64,000 nucleotides of DNA from Gilliamella sp. WF3-4 (GTDB taxonomy: Bacteria; Pseudomonadota; Gammaproteobacteria; Enterobacterales; Orbaceae). The notes under the pieces are model-generated. The model was not told the origin of the DNA and made no database searches. It saw only the letters and a list, made by a program, of their open reading frames with translations. The stretch's first letter is position 1. Every line of letters begins with the position of its first letter. Position numbers and translations under genes: made by a program. The stretch covers positions 62,001 to 126,000 of the forward strand of contig NZ_LZGW01000045.1 of NCBI RefSeq assembly GCF_001690275.1. Direction: 5' to 3'. Shown here one piece after another: positions 1 to 11,034 of the stretch.

Positions 1-651
1 TGCTTCCATCGTAATACGAGAAAGTATTTTTATATCATTAACAATATAAGGCTTTTCTTTATAAGGAATTAATTTAACAACAGCTGAATCAACCTTTGGT
101 GCTGGCTTAAATGATGTTGGTGGAACTTCGAGAACAGGTATGATCTGACAATAATATTGAGCCATGACGCTCAATCTACCATAATCTTTACTATTAGGAG
201 CAGCAACTAAGCGAGTTACTACTTCTTTTTGTAGCATAAAATGCATATCAGTAATGATATTTGCATATTCGAATAAATGAAACATTAAAGGTGTTGAAAT
301 ATTATAAGGTAAGTTTCCAAATACTCTTAATGGTTTGTCTAATTGCTCAGCTAGTTGATTAAAGTCAAAGGTCAGTGCATCTTGTTCAATGACAGTTAGT
401 TTTTTTTTCAATAGTGGGTTTTCCACTAATCTGTTGGCTAAATCTCTGTCGATCTCTATAACGGTCAAATGATCAACACATTGACTTATCGGTACAGTTA
501 ATGCTGCAAGGCCAGGGCCTATTTCGACTAGAGCCTGCTCTTTTTTGGGCTGTATAGCTGCAACTATATTTTCGATAATATAATTATCATGTAAAAAGTT
601 TTGCCCAAATCGCTTGCGGGCAAAATGCCCTTGATGAACACGGCTATTCAT
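1..651 (-). CDS. rsmA: 16S rRNA dimethyladenosine transferase RsmA (KsgA), 3' part missing
   Basis: RsmA dimethylates two adjacent adenosines near the 3' end of 16S rRNA during 30S maturation. Only the first 217 codons are in the window; the C-terminal part lies beyond base 1. The ATG is at 651-649 and overlaps the end of surA by 8 bases. Visible motifs are the N-terminal FGQNFL segment, the SAM-binding [11 protein letters not shown] motif, the acidic VIEIDRDL motif and the catalytic NLPYNIST motif. SurA and RsmA are neighbours in Enterobacterales too, but there pdxA sits between them; here it does not. Identity is secure, with the edge truncation being an artefact of the window. Confidence 0.95.
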   Translation of the reverse strand, partial: MNSRVHQGHFARKRFGQNFLHDNYIIENIVAAIQPKKEQALVEIGPGLAALTVPISQCVDHLTVIEIDRDLANRLVENPLLKKKLTVIEQDALTFDFNQLAEQLDKPLRVFGNLPYNISTPLMFHLFEYANIITDMHFMLQKEVVTRLVAAPNSKDYGRLSVMAQYYCQIIPVLEVPPTSFKPAPKVDSAVVKLIPYKEKPYIVNDIKILSRITMEA

Positions 652-1963
652 GTTTATCTTCACCTGTAATTTTAATATAGGCATCACCTTTTATTTCTTG
701 AATCCACACTTGGGCCTCTTCAACAAATTTACGATTAAAAATAAGTTGATAAGCTTGTGCCTTTTCCATGGCATTCTTCCCATCAATCCGCCTTGTATCG
801 ATTAATTCGATTAAATGCCAACCATAAGATGATTTTATTGGTTGACTTATTTCCCCTTTTTTTAATTGAGCTAGTGCATTTCTAAAACCGCTATCATAAA
901 TCTCAGGACGGTTCCAACCTAAGTTTCCCCCTTTACTCGCTGTACCTGTATCCTCAGAATTAGCTTTAGCAGCTGCTTCAAAAGTTGTTGCACCACTAGT
1001 AATTGATTTACGAATATCAGCAAGTTTTTGTTTTGCATTTTGGTCTGTGACTAACACATTTGTTTTAATCAAAATATGACGAGCATTTACTTCTTGGACT
1101 GTAATTGTTTTTGGTGCTTCTGAACGTGTATCATCAACTTTTAAAATATGCAGACCCACGCCAGAGCGGATAGGGCCAATAATACTGCCTTTTGCTGCAC
1201 GTATTAAGCGTTCTTCAAAAATAGTCGGTAACTCATTAAGTTTACGCCAACCCATACTACCACCCTTTAAAGCAAGATCATCGTTTGAATATGAAGTGGC
1301 TAATTTAGCAAAATTTTCCCCTTTTTGAGCTCGATTAATAATATCCCGTGCTTTATTTGTTGCATTATCTATTTGTTGTTTTGATGCTCTTTCTGGAATA
1401 GAAATCAAAATATGGCTAATTTTTACATCAATATTATTAGTTGGTTGACGAGCAATGTTTTTAGCTAAGTTATCAACTTCTTTTTCTGAAACTTTGATTC
1501 TTGGTCTTACTTCATGCATTCGTGTTTCTTCAATCAACATGTCATTATGGATTCTTTCACGATACGCTCCATAGCTGATCCCCATTGTTGACAACTTGCT
1601 TCGAAGCTGATCGATAGTCATGCCATTTTGGGCAGCGATTCTGTTAATAGCACTAGTTACCTCGTCATCGCTAACAGTGATTTTAGCTTTAGCTGCTTTT
1701 TGTAAAATTAGGTTTTCAATAATTAGACGATCAATGATTTGTTGTCTGAGCACCTTATCATTGGGTAAGTTTCTAGAATCGGTACTAGCTTTAATTGTTT
1801 TTAACATGTCATTAACGTCACTTTCTAAAATAACGTTATTATTTACAATTGCAGCAACTTGCTCTACAACTTTAGGTGCAGCATTGGCAGATAATGGTGT
1901 TAAAACACCTAAACTTACGCTTAGGTTTAAAGCGATAAATAGTTTTAATAATTTCATCTTCAC
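644..1963 (-). CDS. surA: Periplasmic chaperone and peptidyl-prolyl isomerase SurA
   Basis: SurA escorts unfolded outer-membrane proteins across the periplasm to the BAM complex. The 439-residue product has a signal peptide with likely cleavage near residue 28 (ANA), an N-terminal chaperone region (about 33-175) and two parvulin-type PPIase domains (about 180-280 and 292-392), each starting with a HILI motif. The length is close to that of E. coli SurA (428). Two Met codons (1 and 3) could serve as the start. It lies directly downstream of lptD, whose product is a SurA client, and overlaps rsmA, so lptD-surA-rsmA is probably one operon. Confidence 0.97.
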   Translation of the reverse strand: MKMKLLKLFIALNLSVSLGVLTPLSANAAPKVVEQVAAIVNNNVILESDVNDMLKTIKASTDSRNLPNDKVLRQQIIDRLIIENLILQKAAKAKITVSDDEVTSAINRIAAQNGMTIDQLRSKLSTMGISYGAYRERIHNDMLIEETRMHEVRPRIKVSEKEVDNLAKNIARQPTNNIDVKISHILISIPERASKQQIDNATNKARDIINRAQKGENFAKLATSYSNDDLALKGGSMGWRKLNELPTIFEERLIRAAKGSIIGPIRSGVGLHILKVDDTRSEAPKTITVQEVNARHILIKTNVLVTDQNAKQKLADIRKSITSGATTFEAAAKANSEDTGTASKGGNLGWNRPEIYDSGFRNALAQLKKGEISQPIKSSYGWHLIELIDTRRIDGKNAMEKAQAYQLIFNRKFVEEAQVWIQEIKGDAYIKITGEDKHE

Positions 1964-2039
1964 TCAACTCATTTTGTTGTTGCAGCATTCACTGCTTGCA
2001 ATAAATTTATTGGTTATCTATCATTTTTACAGAAATATC

Positions 2040-4406
2040 TTATTCAAATGTTGTTGTATATGGTAGTTTTCCGAAATTTAGCATTTTGGCTTTGGTGTCT
2101 CGATTGTTGCCTAATCCTTGCAATTCGAAATTAATAGACAATTTATTTTCATATTTGCTTCTACGAGAAGTATTGTTCCAATCTGTTAATTTTCTACCAT
2201 ACTGTATTGTTGTTCCCCAACAACAATCACTATAATGTAATCCGACAAAACCATCTGCGGATTGCCCTAATTTTACATCATAATAATACGATCCAACAGC
2301 GCTGACTGTTTGTGATAATGGCCACGCTGTCATCACTCCTGCTTGGGAGATGTCTTGTTTGTAACCTCTATAAGCAGAATTTTTATCAACAGTATCAATA
2401 TAGTTACGATTTGCGTAGCGATAAGATAATTGTGCCAACTTATCTGCAGAAGGTCGATATTCAAATGTCGCATTAGCTAATGAAATTGTATCAATTCGAG
2501 TATCATACTGGACCCCACTTCTAAAGATCATGTCATCATTTATGCGCCAAAAATTATCTGATGCCCAAGTAATACTGCCAGTGTCAGAGTTTTCGTCTAA
2601 ATCATTATTGTGTTCACTCGTTTTCGATTTGGTAAAATAAGTAATTTGCCCAATTGATAAGTTGAATTTTTCAACTTTATTCTGATTATAAATTCGTGTT
2701 GTTACACCCGTTGATATTTTATTAGTTGAAGCAATTCTATCTAGGCCACTATAAGGCTGATCTCTGAATAAGCCAATATAATCTGATTGCAGTATAGTGG
2801 AATCATATGCCCAAATATTTGATTGTTTTCGATATGGAATATAGATGTATTTTACTCGTGGTTCTAAGGTTTGAGTATAGTTATGGAGATAAGGCATATC
2901 CCGTTCAAAGATGACTTTACCGTCAATACTAAATTTAGGTAAAAAACGATTTACGTTTTTGTCTAAGTATTTATATTGATCAATATAATTTTTAATATTA
3001 TCTTGTTTATAGTGAGTAGCCATAAAACCCGCTTCGGTGGCTAATGATGACCAAGAATTGGTTAAGGTATAATTAAGCGTTGGTTCCAGATGTGCTCGCC
3101 ATGCTTTAGGTTTCTTTTGACCCGATGTCAAGAAGCGGGATAGTTGAGAAAATGCTCTAAACTTGAAAGGTCCCAAATCATTATTATAATAACTAATATC
3201 TAATTGTGGCTCGGTTTGGTAAAGTGAATTTTTTAATTCAGAGTGAAATGGCTGAAAATGCTTATAGCCTAGCGTAAGATCCCAATTCTCGTCATTATAA
3301 GCAATTTTATAGAACTGTGTTAAGTAGCCAGCAGTTTGGGATGCATATTTAGAGTTTAGATTGGTAAGATACTGATTGTCGCTAACACGCGTTGTATCAG
3401 TATAAAAACGCCAATTATAGTTAATTAATTCTTCATTTTTCCAATGGAATAACCAACGATGTTTATTATCATCATAATTGTTGCCATTAAAATGATTTTT
3501 TCTATCTGCGTCATATTGTCTATCATGTTGCAACCAAGAAAATGCAAGTGTGCCTAAACCTATTTCATTTAAATAACGAAATTCTGTTTGTAATTGTACA
3601 CCTCGTTTTTGTAAAATTCTCGGCGTAAAAGTTGCATCATAATTTGGTGCAATATTCCAATAGATTGGTATTGAAAAATCAATGCCATCAGTACTGTCAT
3701 AGCCAAAATTAGGCATCAATAATCCAGAGCGACGTTTATCGCCAGTTGGTAATTGTAAATAAGGTGAATATAGAACAGGGACTTTACCAACACTAAATAC
3801 CGCATTCCAAACTTCTAGTAGCTGTTCTTCATTGTCATGAATAACCGTTGTTCCCTTAATATTCCATGTACTATCATTAACAGGACAAGATGTAAAACTA
3901 CCATTTTTTAAAATAACATAGCGGTTCTTTTCAAAATTCATCTGATCAGCATTACCGCGACCAAGTCGATTAACAAGGTGATATTGGCTTGGGCTCATAT
4001 TGGCATCATTGTTATTGAGATTCATTGATGCATTCTCGCCTTTCATTTTTATCAAATTATCTTGATAATTAATATTTCCTTCTAATGTTACAGTTCGATT
4101 ATTATCATCATTGGTGTCAATGGTTACTTTGTCTGCTTGAACAGTGCGGTTACCTTGCTCAATAAATACTTCACCTTGATATATGGCAATATTTGGATAA
4201 ATCGCTTCGAATTGATTAGCTTCAGCATTGACTGGTAAGGTATTTATATTTCCATTGACTAAAGGGCGATCAAACCTAGGTACGTCTACAAGGCATTGAG
4301 GATTATTGCTAACAGCTTTCGGTAAATCTATAGCATAACTAGCGTTGTTATACAAAGAAATAGTGATGGTTAGTGCAATAAGAGAAGGCGTTAATTTTTT
4401 CATCAA
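2040..4406 (-). CDS. lptD: LPS-assembly outer-membrane protein LptD
   Basis: LptD is the outer-membrane barrel that, with the lipoprotein LptE, inserts LPS into the outer leaflet. The product has 788 residues: a signal peptide ending near residue 25 (SYA), an OstA-type periplasmic domain (about 60-190) and a large beta-barrel. The four cysteines that form the interdomain disulfides in E. coli are present at positions 38, 174, 728 and 729, so the usual DsbA/DsbC-dependent maturation should apply. The gene is followed by surA after a 76-bp gap. The remaining Lpt genes lptCAB lie at 52.4-54.3 kb of the same window. Confidence 0.97.
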   Translation of the reverse strand: MMKKLTPSLIALTITISLYNNASYAIDLPKAVSNNPQCLVDVPRFDRPLVNGNINTLPVNAEANQFEAIYPNIAIYQGEVFIEQGNRTVQADKVTIDTNDDNNRTVTLEGNINYQDNLIKMKGENASMNLNNNDANMSPSQYHLVNRLGRGNADQMNFEKNRYVILKNGSFTSCPVNDSTWNIKGTTVIHDNEEQLLEVWNAVFSVGKVPVLYSPYLQLPTGDKRRSGLLMPNFGYDSTDGIDFSIPIYWNIAPNYDATFTPRILQKRGVQLQTEFRYLNEIGLGTLAFSWLQHDRQYDADRKNHFNGNNYDDNKHRWLFHWKNEELINYNWRFYTDTTRVSDNQYLTNLNSKYASQTAGYLTQFYKIAYNDENWDLTLGYKHFQPFHSELKNSLYQTEPQLDISYYNNDLGPFKFRAFSQLSRFLTSGQKKPKAWRAHLEPTLNYTLTNSWSSLATEAGFMATHYKQDNIKNYIDQYKYLDKNVNRFLPKFSIDGKVIFERDMPYLHNYTQTLEPRVKYIYIPYRKQSNIWAYDSTILQSDYIGLFRDQPYSGLDRIASTNKISTGVTTRIYNQNKVEKFNLSIGQITYFTKSKTSEHNNDLDENSDTGSITWASDNFWRINDDMIFRSGVQYDTRIDTISLANATFEYRPSADKLAQLSYRYANRNYIDTVDKNSAYRGYKQDISQAGVMTAWPLSQTVSAVGSYYYDVKLGQSADGFVGLHYSDCCWGTTIQYGRKLTDWNNTSRRSKYENKLSINFELQGLGNNRDTKAKMLNFGKLPYTTTFE

Positions 4407-4478
4407 TGATTATAAAATTATTATGATTATTTTAATTTCAACATTATAACGATTATTTATAAAAGTGCGAATTAAAAA

Positions 4479-5813
4479 TTAACGTTTCACTTTGCGTTTA
4501 TTGATTTTATTAAGTTGTTTTACCATCAATATTCTTTTTTCTACCGAAGAGTATTGGAATTCATCCCACCATTTAGCCAGTTCTAAGAGTTCTCCTTTTT
4601 CGATTGAGGCTCGCATTTCTAACAGATCATAAGCTGCTCGAAATTTAGGATGTTCTAATATAACAAATGCTCGTTTACCTTCTCGTTTTTTCATACGTAG
4701 CTGCAAGCGCCAAATATCTCCCATTGTAGAGGTAAAACGTCGAGGTATGGCAATATTTTTGCATTGCTCACTTAGCACTTCGTTAATTGTCATCGAAAAT
4801 GAATCATGGAATGGTAAGCCACTTTCAACGCAGGTTGCTTGTGTTTGCTCAATAATTGGGTACCAGAAAAATGCAGCGAATAAAAATGCAGGGTTGACCC
4901 GTTTATTGTTGGCAATACGATAATCGGTATTTTTTAGAGCCTGCGCAATGATTTTTTCTAGGTAACCATTTTGATTATTGGTAAAAAACCGCCCAATAAT
5001 CGGAAATAATTGCTCAAAAAGACAATATTCTCTCAGTAGCTCATAAGTTTTGTAGCCATTGCCTGCTTGTAATAGTTTAAGAGACTCATCAAAAAGCCGA
5101 GCAGACGGAATATTTTTTAATAAAGGTGCAAGGTGTTTAATTGGTTCAGCAGTAGCTGGTTCAATTGCCATATTTAATTTAGCAGCAAAACGAACAGTTC
5201 TTAACATTCTAACAGGATCTTCTCGATAACGAGTCTGTGGATCGCCGATTAATCGAATAATACCTTTTTGTAAATCTTTCAATCCTCCGCAATAATCACG
5301 TAAAGTGAAATCATTAATACTATAATAAAGGGCATTCATGGTAAAATCGCGGCGAATTGCATCTTGTTCAATAGTTCCGTACACATTATCTCGTAACAGC
5401 ATACCTGATTGTGAACGTTTAGATATATTAGTTTGTCCTTCTTGAGACGCATGATCTCCACGAAAAGTCGCAACTTCAATGATTTCTTTGCCAAACATAA
5501 TGTGAGCGAGGCGAAATCGTCTTCCCACTAGACGACAGTTACGGAAAAGCTTCTGAATTTGCTCGGGTGTTGCATTAGTCGTGATATCAAAATCTTTTGG
5601 TGTTTTGCCTAAAATGAGATCTCTAATACATCCACCTACTAAATAAGCTTCATACCCTTGTTTATTTAATCGATGAAGGACTTTTAATGCATTTTCACTA
5701 ATTTCTTTGCGGGATATATTATGTTCATTACGTGGAATGGACACATAGCCCATTTTCTGTTTATCTTCATGACGGAAAAACTTTTGATAAAAACGTGAAA
5801 CTTGTTTAAAAAT
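4479..5813 (-). CDS. pcnB: Poly(A) polymerase I PcnB, probable ATT start
   Basis: PcnB adds poly(A) tails to RNA 3' ends and so promotes decay. The reading frame shows the nucleotidyltransferase motifs LVGGCIRDL and DFDITTNA and the RNA-binding region [13 protein letters not shown]. No suitable ATG fits: the first in-frame ATG lies about 20 codons inside the conserved N-terminus. The frame is open to a TTG at 5825, but alignment with E. coli PcnB (MFTRVANF against IFKQVSRF) and a GAGG six bases upstream both point to ATT at 5813-5811 as initiator, giving 444 residues. E. coli pcnB is known to start at AUU, which keeps expression low. folK, usually next to pcnB, is absent here. Confidence 0.93.
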   Translation of the reverse strand: MFKQVSRFYQKFFRHEDKQKMGYVSIPRNEHNISRKEISENALKVLHRLNKQGYEAYLVGGCIRDLILGKTPKDFDITTNATPEQIQKLFRNCRLVGRRFRLAHIMFGKEIIEVATFRGDHASQEGQTNISKRSQSGMLLRDNVYGTIEQDAIRRDFTMNALYYSINDFTLRDYCGGLKDLQKGIIRLIGDPQTRYREDPVRMLRTVRFAAKLNMAIEPATAEPIKHLAPLLKNIPSARLFDESLKLLQAGNGYKTYELLREYCLFEQLFPIIGRFFTNNQNGYLEKIIAQALKNTDYRIANNKRVNPAFLFAAFFWYPIIEQTQATCVESGLPFHDSFSMTINEVLSEQCKNIAIPRRFTSTMGDIWRLQLRMKKREGKRAFVILEHPKFRAAYDLLEMRASIEKGELLELAKWWDEFQYSSVEKRILMVKQLNKINKRKVKR

Positions 5814-5819
5814 AGCACA

Positions 5820-5823
5820 CCTC
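5820..5823 (-). promoter_or_regulatory. Shine-Dalgarno GAGG deciding the pcnB start
   Basis: Read on the minus strand, GAGG is followed by six bases (TGTGCT) and then ATT. This is ideal spacing for initiation at the ATT codon. The alternative TTG at 5825 overlaps this GAGG and has no purine-rich site of its own upstream. Confidence 0.65.
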
Positions 5824-5825
5824 AA

Positions 5826-6244
5826 AAAAGTATCTTGGCTTAAAAATAGTTATTGTGTGTGATTATATCGTAATTGCTAATAAGTTTCCATGTTTCTTAA
5901 AATTGATGTTTTTCTCTCAATAAAATGATTTTTCCAAAATGATTTAAATATTATATTTGATTTTTTGAACATAATTATCAACAATAGTACTTAATATAGT
6001 AATATTAGTAATACCTAATTAAAAACGACAAATTTCGTTTTGCATTGGTTAGTGTTTTTTTACTAACTGATTAAGATGAAATAAAACTATACTCAGAACT
6101 TCTTCTTGTTTATTTGTTTCGTAGGATATTATTTATAAAGCATTATAATTTAAGAAATTATAAAGCGCATTTTTAATGCTATTAATCTTACATATGGAAG
6201 CTATTTGAGTATATACCATTAACTAATAACTTATTGGGGATATT
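5826..6244. other. Divergent intergenic region pcnB/oxyR with two small hairpins
   Basis: This 419-bp AT-rich region must hold the promoters of pcnB (minus) and oxyR (plus). Two inverted repeats are visible: AAAACGA/TCGTTTT at 6022-6041 with a 6-base loop, and GTTAGT/ACTAAC at 6048-6067 with a T-rich loop. The first is followed by a short T run when read leftward, so it could end a leftward transcript. No ORF or recognisable RNA is evident, and no clear -35/-10 pair can be assigned. Confidence 0.4.
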
Positions 6245-7171
6245 ATGAATATTCGTGATTTGGAATATTTTGTTTCGTTAGCTGAATTTCGCCATTTTCG
6301 TAAAGCAGCAGATGCTTGCAATGTGAGTCAACCAACTCTTAGTGGCCAAATTAGAAAATTAGAAGATGAATTAGGCGTAATGTTATTAGAACGTACGAGC
6401 CGCAAAGTATTATTTACACAAACAGGTATGATGCTAGTTGAACAGGCTAAAGAGATTTTGCGTAATATTCAAATTCTAAAAGAAATGGCAAGCCGTCAAG
6501 GTGAAGAAATGTCAGGACCGATGCATATCGGATTAATTCCTACTATAGCGCCTTATCTTTTACCTCATGTTATTACCGTTTTACATGAATCTTTTCCAAA
6601 ATTAGAACTTTACTTACATGAAGCACAAACGGCTAGTATTGTTGCCCAGTTAGAAAGTGGTAAGCTTGATTGCGCTATTGTTGCGCAAGTTAAAGAGACA
6701 TCTCAATTTATTGAATTGCCTTTATTTGAGGAACCGATGTTTTTAGCTGTTCGATCTGATAACGAGCTAGCAAATAAAAAGACCATTAAATTATCTGGCT
6801 TAAAAGGACATAAATTTTTAATGTTAGAAGATGGCCACTGCTTGCGTGATCACGCAATGGGGTATTGTTTTCAAGTTGGCATTGATGAAGATAAACAGTT
6901 CAAAGCGACTAGTCTTGAAACGCTAAGGAGTATGATTTCTGCGGGTCGTGGTATCACTTTATTTCCAGAACTTGCTGCGCCTAATGAGCGAATTCGTGAT
7001 AATATTTGTTATATTCCTTGTACAGACCCAGTACCATCACGTAGTATTACTTTGATTTATCGCCCTGGTTCACCATTACGCTCTCGCTATGAAACAATAG
7101 CTAAGACTATCCGTGAGCATATGCCAAAAGTACTTGCTGAAAAAGAGCAATTATTAAAATCAGCAAATTAA
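6245..7171 (+). CDS. oxyR: Hydrogen-peroxide sensor and LysR-type regulator OxyR
   Basis: OxyR senses H2O2 through a disulfide switch and activates antioxidant genes. The 308-residue product has an N-terminal LysR winged helix (about 1-60, with RKAADACNVSQPTLS as recognition region) and a regulatory domain. The redox cysteines are at 199 (GHCLRDH) and 208 (MGYCF), exactly the E. coli OxyR positions. The start has GGGG upstream. It is followed by fabR after 38 bp. In E. coli sthA lies between oxyR and fabR; here it is missing and the other transhydrogenase, pntAB, is found just downstream on the opposite strand. Confidence 0.96.
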   Translation: MNIRDLEYFVSLAEFRHFRKAADACNVSQPTLSGQIRKLEDELGVMLLERTSRKVLFTQTGMMLVEQAKEILRNIQILKEMASRQGEEMSGPMHIGLIPTIAPYLLPHVITVLHESFPKLELYLHEAQTASIVAQLESGKLDCAIVAQVKETSQFIELPLFEEPMFLAVRSDNELANKKTIKLSGLKGHKFLMLEDGHCLRDHAMGYCFQVGIDEDKQFKATSLETLRSMISAGRGITLFPELAAPNERIRDNICYIPCTDPVPSRSITLIYRPGSPLRSRYETIAKTIREHMPKVLAEKEQLLKSAN

Positions 7172-7209
7172 TGTTCGAGGATGTAGGAATATCAGAATTG
7201 AGCTATTAG

Positions 7210-7854
7210 ATGAAAAATATCAAGACTGGTGGTGTTCGAGCTCAACAGAAAGAAAGAACTCGCCGTACTTTAATCGAAGCCGCATTTAATCAACTTAATG
7301 CAGAGCAAGGTTTTGCTAGTTTAAGTTTACGAGAAGTAGCGCGTGAAGCAGGAATAGCCGCTACTTCATTTTATCGGCATTTCCGTGATATGGATGAGCT
7401 TGGTTTAGCCATGGTTGATGAAAGTGGCTTAACGCTTCGTCAATTGTTGCGCCAAGCACGTAAACGTATCGAAAAAGGTGGTAGTGTATTACAGACATCA
7501 GTAACCACTTTTATTGAATTTATTGATAGAAATCCGAAAGTATTTTTATTGCTTCTTCGTGAAAAGGCAGGGACATCGTCTGCTTTTCGCTCTGCTATTG
7601 CGCGCGAAATTCAACACTTTATTGTTGAGCTTGTTGATTATCTTGATAATGCCAACCAAATGCCTCACCATTATAACGAAGCGCAAGCCGAAGCGATGGT
7701 CACTATTGCATTTAATGCTGGTGCTGAAGCCATTGATTTTGACATAGTCCAGCGTCAAAAACTAATTGAAGATCTTATTTTTCAGCTTCGAATGGTGTCC
7801 CGTGGAGCGTATTATCTTTATCATAAAGAACAAATTAAAAAAGATAACTGTTAG
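7210..7854 (+). CDS. fabR: TetR-family repressor of unsaturated fatty-acid synthesis FabR
   Basis: FabR represses fabB and fabA in response to the ratio of unsaturated to saturated acyl thioesters, setting membrane fluidity. The 214-residue protein has a TetR helix-turn-helix at about residues 20-65 ([21 protein letters not shown]) and a helical ligand-binding domain; length and sequence fit E. coli FabR (YijC). It is probably co-transcribed with oxyR, 38 bp upstream. A bidirectional hairpin at 8053-8080 separates it from the convergent pntB. yijD, the usual downstream neighbour, is absent. Confidence 0.93.
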   Translation: MKNIKTGGVRAQQKERTRRTLIEAAFNQLNAEQGFASLSLREVAREAGIAATSFYRHFRDMDELGLAMVDESGLTLRQLLRQARKRIEKGGSVLQTSVTTFIEFIDRNPKVFLLLLREKAGTSSAFRSAIAREIQHFIVELVDYLDNANQMPHHYNEAQAEAMVTIAFNAGAEAIDFDIVQRQKLIEDLIFQLRMVSRGAYYLYHKEQIKKDNC

Positions 7855-8052
7855 CAGAAAGGCTATTTCATACATGAAACCTGTATTTTTCTAAAATTAT
7901 TTTAACTAAATAAATCATTTGCTCAGTTGGCACTAACAGAAAAGGTTAATATTATTTTGCTAATTTAGTTACTATTTAATTTAGTTAATATTAATGGTAT
8001 GAATTTCTAGCATTTAAGTTTGTAGATAGGCGGCAAAAGCTTATTTTTCGGT

Positions 8053-8080
8053 TATTACTGTGGCAAGCGCCACAGTAATA
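8053..8080. terminator. Bidirectional terminator hairpin fabR/pntB
   Basis: A perfect 12-bp stem with a 4-base loop (arms TATTACTGTGGC and its complement) lies between the convergent genes fabR and pntB. T tracts on both sides are weak, so termination may be partial or Rho-assisted. Confidence 0.65.
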
Positions 8081-8094
8081 TTTGCCGTAATTCA

Positions 8095-9486
8095 TTAAAG
8101 GTTTTGTAGCACCTTCTCAACGCTATCTTTCGCATCGCCAAATAGCATATAACTATTTTCTTTAAAGAAGAGTGGGTTTTGCACACCTGCATAACCGGTA
8201 TTCATTGATCGTTTAGAAATAATTACCGTTTTTGCTTTCCAAACCTCAAGAACTGGCATGCCAGCAATTGGACTATTTGGATCTTCTTCTGCTGCTGGGT
8301 TAACAGTATCATTTGCACCAATAACCCAAACGACATCGGTGTCAGGGAAGTCATCATTGATTTCATCCATTTCAAGGACGATATCATAAGGGACTTTGGC
8401 TTCCGCAAGTAACACATTCATATGTCCAGGCAAGCGTCCTGCAACAGGGTGAATACCAAATCTCACTTCAATATTCATTGCTCGTAGTTTTTCTGTAATA
8501 TTACTTACAGCACCTTGTGCTTGCGCAACAGCCATACCATAGCCAGGAACAATAATAACAGAGCGGGCATCTTTTAATGTTTGTGCAACTTCAGCGGGTT
8601 GCATTTCACGGTACTCACCTTGTTCTTCATCAGATGAATTTGCTATATTACCATCACTACCAAATCCACCTGCGATAACGCTAATAAATGAACGGTTCAT
8701 TGCTTTACACATAATATATGAAAGAATTGCGCCTGATGAACCAACTAATGCACCAGTTACAATAAGAAGATCATTACCTAACATAAAGCCTGCAGCAGCA
8801 GCAGCCCAACCCGAATAAGAGTTTAGCATTGAAATAACAACAGGCATGTCAGCACCACCAATTGAGGCAACAAGATGGAAGCCAAAAGCAAAAGCGATAA
8901 TTGCCATAACTAATAAGCTAATTGTTGCACCTGCACCACTTTTCAGTTCAACAAAGCTAAACATTAAAATGATAGAAACAACAATTGCCGCTAGGTTCCA
9001 ATAATGTTTGTTTGGAATGGATAGCGGTTTAGAACTAATGCGACCATTTAATTTGCCAAAGGCGACAACAGAGCCAGAGAAAGTAACTGCACCGATAAAG
9101 ACACCTACAAATATTTCAACTAAGTGAACACTAAGTTCACCGCCGCTAAAATTTTGGATGTGAGGATCTAAGAAGCTGTTGAAACCAACAAGCACGGCGG
9201 CCATGCCGACAAAGCTGTGAAGTAAGGCAACCAGTTCTGGCATTTGTGTCATTTCAACTTTTTGAGCTAAATATAAACCAATTGCCGCACCAATAACCAT
9301 AGCGATAACTATCCAGTGTAGCCCACCAGTGATACTAGCAACCGCTGCGATAAGGGCGATTGCCATGCCAATCATACCGTAGATATTTCCTGATTTGGCC
9401 GACTCTTGGTTAGAAAGACCTCGTAAGCTAAAAATAAAAAGTAATGCAGCAATAACATAGGCTGCTTGAATTATTCCATTACTCAT
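8095..9486 (-). CDS. pntB: Proton-translocating NAD(P) transhydrogenase, beta subunit PntB
   Basis: PntB forms the NADP(H) half of the inner-membrane transhydrogenase, which uses the proton gradient to make NADPH from NADH. The 463-residue product has about eight to nine membrane segments in residues 1-265, then the soluble domain III with the Rossmann motif GYGMAV at 315-320 and the NADP-contact segment [12 protein letters not shown]. It begins 15 bp after pntA on the same strand, so the two are one operon. With sthA absent from its usual place between oxyR and fabR, this may be the main transhydrogenase of the cell, but sthA could be elsewhere. Confidence 0.97.
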   Translation of the reverse strand: MSNGIIQAAYVIAALLFIFSLRGLSNQESAKSGNIYGMIGMAIALIAAVASITGGLHWIVIAMVIGAAIGLYLAQKVEMTQMPELVALLHSFVGMAAVLVGFNSFLDPHIQNFSGGELSVHLVEIFVGVFIGAVTFSGSVVAFGKLNGRISSKPLSIPNKHYWNLAAIVVSIILMFSFVELKSGAGATISLLVMAIIAFAFGFHLVASIGGADMPVVISMLNSYSGWAAAAAGFMLGNDLLIVTGALVGSSGAILSYIMCKAMNRSFISVIAGGFGSDGNIANSSDEEQGEYREMQPAEVAQTLKDARSVIIVPGYGMAVAQAQGAVSNITEKLRAMNIEVRFGIHPVAGRLPGHMNVLLAEAKVPYDIVLEMDEINDDFPDTDVVWVIGANDTVNPAAEEDPNSPIAGMPVLEVWKAKTVIISKRSMNTGYAGVQNPLFFKENSYMLFGDAKDSVEKVLQNL

Positions 9487-9501
9487 AATTTATGCTCTCC
9501 T

Positions 9502-11034
9502 TTACTTATCACGTTGGAACATTTTCAGCATTCTTTGGGTAACAAAGAATCCACCAAAAATATTGATACTAGCAATCAAAATAGCTACAAAGGCAATTGC
9601 CGTTGTTAAGCCATTATCATCGCTGACTTGTAATATTGCACCGACTAATATAATACCGGAAATGGCATTTGTTACCGACATTAGTGGTGTATGTAAAGAA
9701 TGTGTGACATTCCACACTACGTAGTAGCCAACTACACAAGATAACGCAAACACAGTAAAGTGACCTAAAAAGCTTTCAGGAACGGAATGAGCAAGCCAGA
9801 AGAAAGCAATAATAGCCAAAGCTAAAATACCGTATTTTTTACGAACATCCATTGGTTTTGGTTCTGGCTTGGCTATTGGTTCAGCTACTTTTTTCTGTGG
9901 TTGAGCTGATACTTGAATTGGTGGCGCTGGCCAAGTAATTTCTTTATCTTTAACAACGGTAACACCGCGGATAACAACATCTTCAAAGTTAATATCAATG
10001 TTTCCGTCTTTTTCTTTAGCTAGCAGCTTCAATAGGTTAACAATGTTAGTCCCATAAAGTTGAGATGCTTGAGCTGGCATACGATTAGCTAAATCAGTAT
10101 AACCAACAATTTTTACATTATTATCTGTTTCGAAAACTTCGCCGGGTTTAGTTAATTCACAGTTACCGCCAGTTAACGCAGCTAAATCAACAATAACACT
10201 TCCTGGTTTCATTGATTCAACCATTTCTTTAGAAATAAGTTTCGGTGCTGGTTTACCTGGAATGAGTGCTGTGGTAATAATGATATCCACATCTTTGGCT
10301 TGTTCTGCAAATAAAGCCATTTCTGCTTCTATAAAAGCTGCTGACATCTGTTTTGCATAACCATCACCAGTTCCAGCTTCTTCTTCAAAGTCTAGCTCTA
10401 AAAAATCGGCGCCCATACTGTTAATTTGTTCAGCAACTTCTGGGCGGGTATCAAAAGCACGGACAATTGCACCTAAGCTCACTGCTGCACCAATTGCGGC
10501 AAGACCAGCAACCCCTGCGCCAATAACTAATACTTTTGCTGGTGGTACTTTACCAGCAGCAGTAACTTGACCTGTAAAGAATCGACCAAATTGGTTAGCC
10601 GCTTCAATAACAGAACGATAACCAGCAATATTAGACATTGAACTTAATGCATCTAAAGATTGTGCGCGTGAAATACGAGGCACACAGTCCATTGCCATCA
10701 CAGTAATATTTTTAGTTGCTAATTTTTCTAATAGTTCCTTGTGTTGTGCTGGATAAATATAACTGATGAGTGTTAATCCATCTTTCATTAAAGCAATTTC
10801 ATCATCTGTTGGTGCATGAAATTTTAAAATGAGATCATTTTGCCAAATATCTTGCGTATTTTGAATTGTGGCTCCAGCATCAATAAAAGCTTGGTCTTCA
10901 AAATGAGCAGCATGTCCAGCGCCTTGCTCTACAGAAACTGTAAAACCAAGCTTTAACAGTTGCTCAATTGTTTGAGGGGTAGCGGCAACTCTAGCTTCAT
11001 TGGCTAACCGTTCTTTAGGTATACCGATATGCAT
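9502..11034 (-). CDS. pntA: Proton-translocating NAD(P) transhydrogenase, alpha subunit PntA
   Basis: PntA carries the NAD(H)-binding domain I of the transhydrogenase and part of the membrane domain. In the 510 residues one sees the N-terminal alanine-dehydrogenase-like fold, the mobile-loop region [14 protein letters not shown] (120-133), the Rossmann motif GAGVAG (172-177), a Pro/Lys/Ala-rich linker near 370-395 and about four membrane helices from 400 on. Length equals that of E. coli PntA. It is the first gene of pntAB and its promoter should lie in 11035-11350, which it shares divergently with mukF. Confidence 0.97.
   Translation of the reverse strand: MHIGIPKERLANEARVAATPQTIEQLLKLGFTVSVEQGAGHAAHFEDQAFIDAGATIQNTQDIWQNDLILKFHAPTDDEIALMKDGLTLISYIYPAQHKELLEKLATKNITVMAMDCVPRISRAQSLDALSSMSNIAGYRSVIEAANQFGRFFTGQVTAAGKVPPAKVLVIGAGVAGLAAIGAAVSLGAIVRAFDTRPEVAEQINSMGADFLELDFEEEAGTGDGYAKQMSAAFIEAEMALFAEQAKDVDIIITTALIPGKPAPKLISKEMVESMKPGSVIVDLAALTGGNCELTKPGEVFETDNNVKIVGYTDLANRMPAQASQLYGTNIVNLLKLLAKEKDGNIDINFEDVVIRGVTVVKDKEITWPAPPIQVSAQPQKKVAEPIAKPEPKPMDVRKKYGILALAIIAFFWLAHSVPESFLGHFTVFALSCVVGYYVVWNVTHSLHTPLMSVTNAISGIILVGAILQVSDDNGLTTAIAFVAILIASINIFGGFFVTQRMLKMFQRDK

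Noticed and set aside
1620-2066. 148-codon open frame antisense to the surA start
   Set aside because: It lies opposite a certain gene, has no recognisable domain and its length follows from the codon bias of surA.
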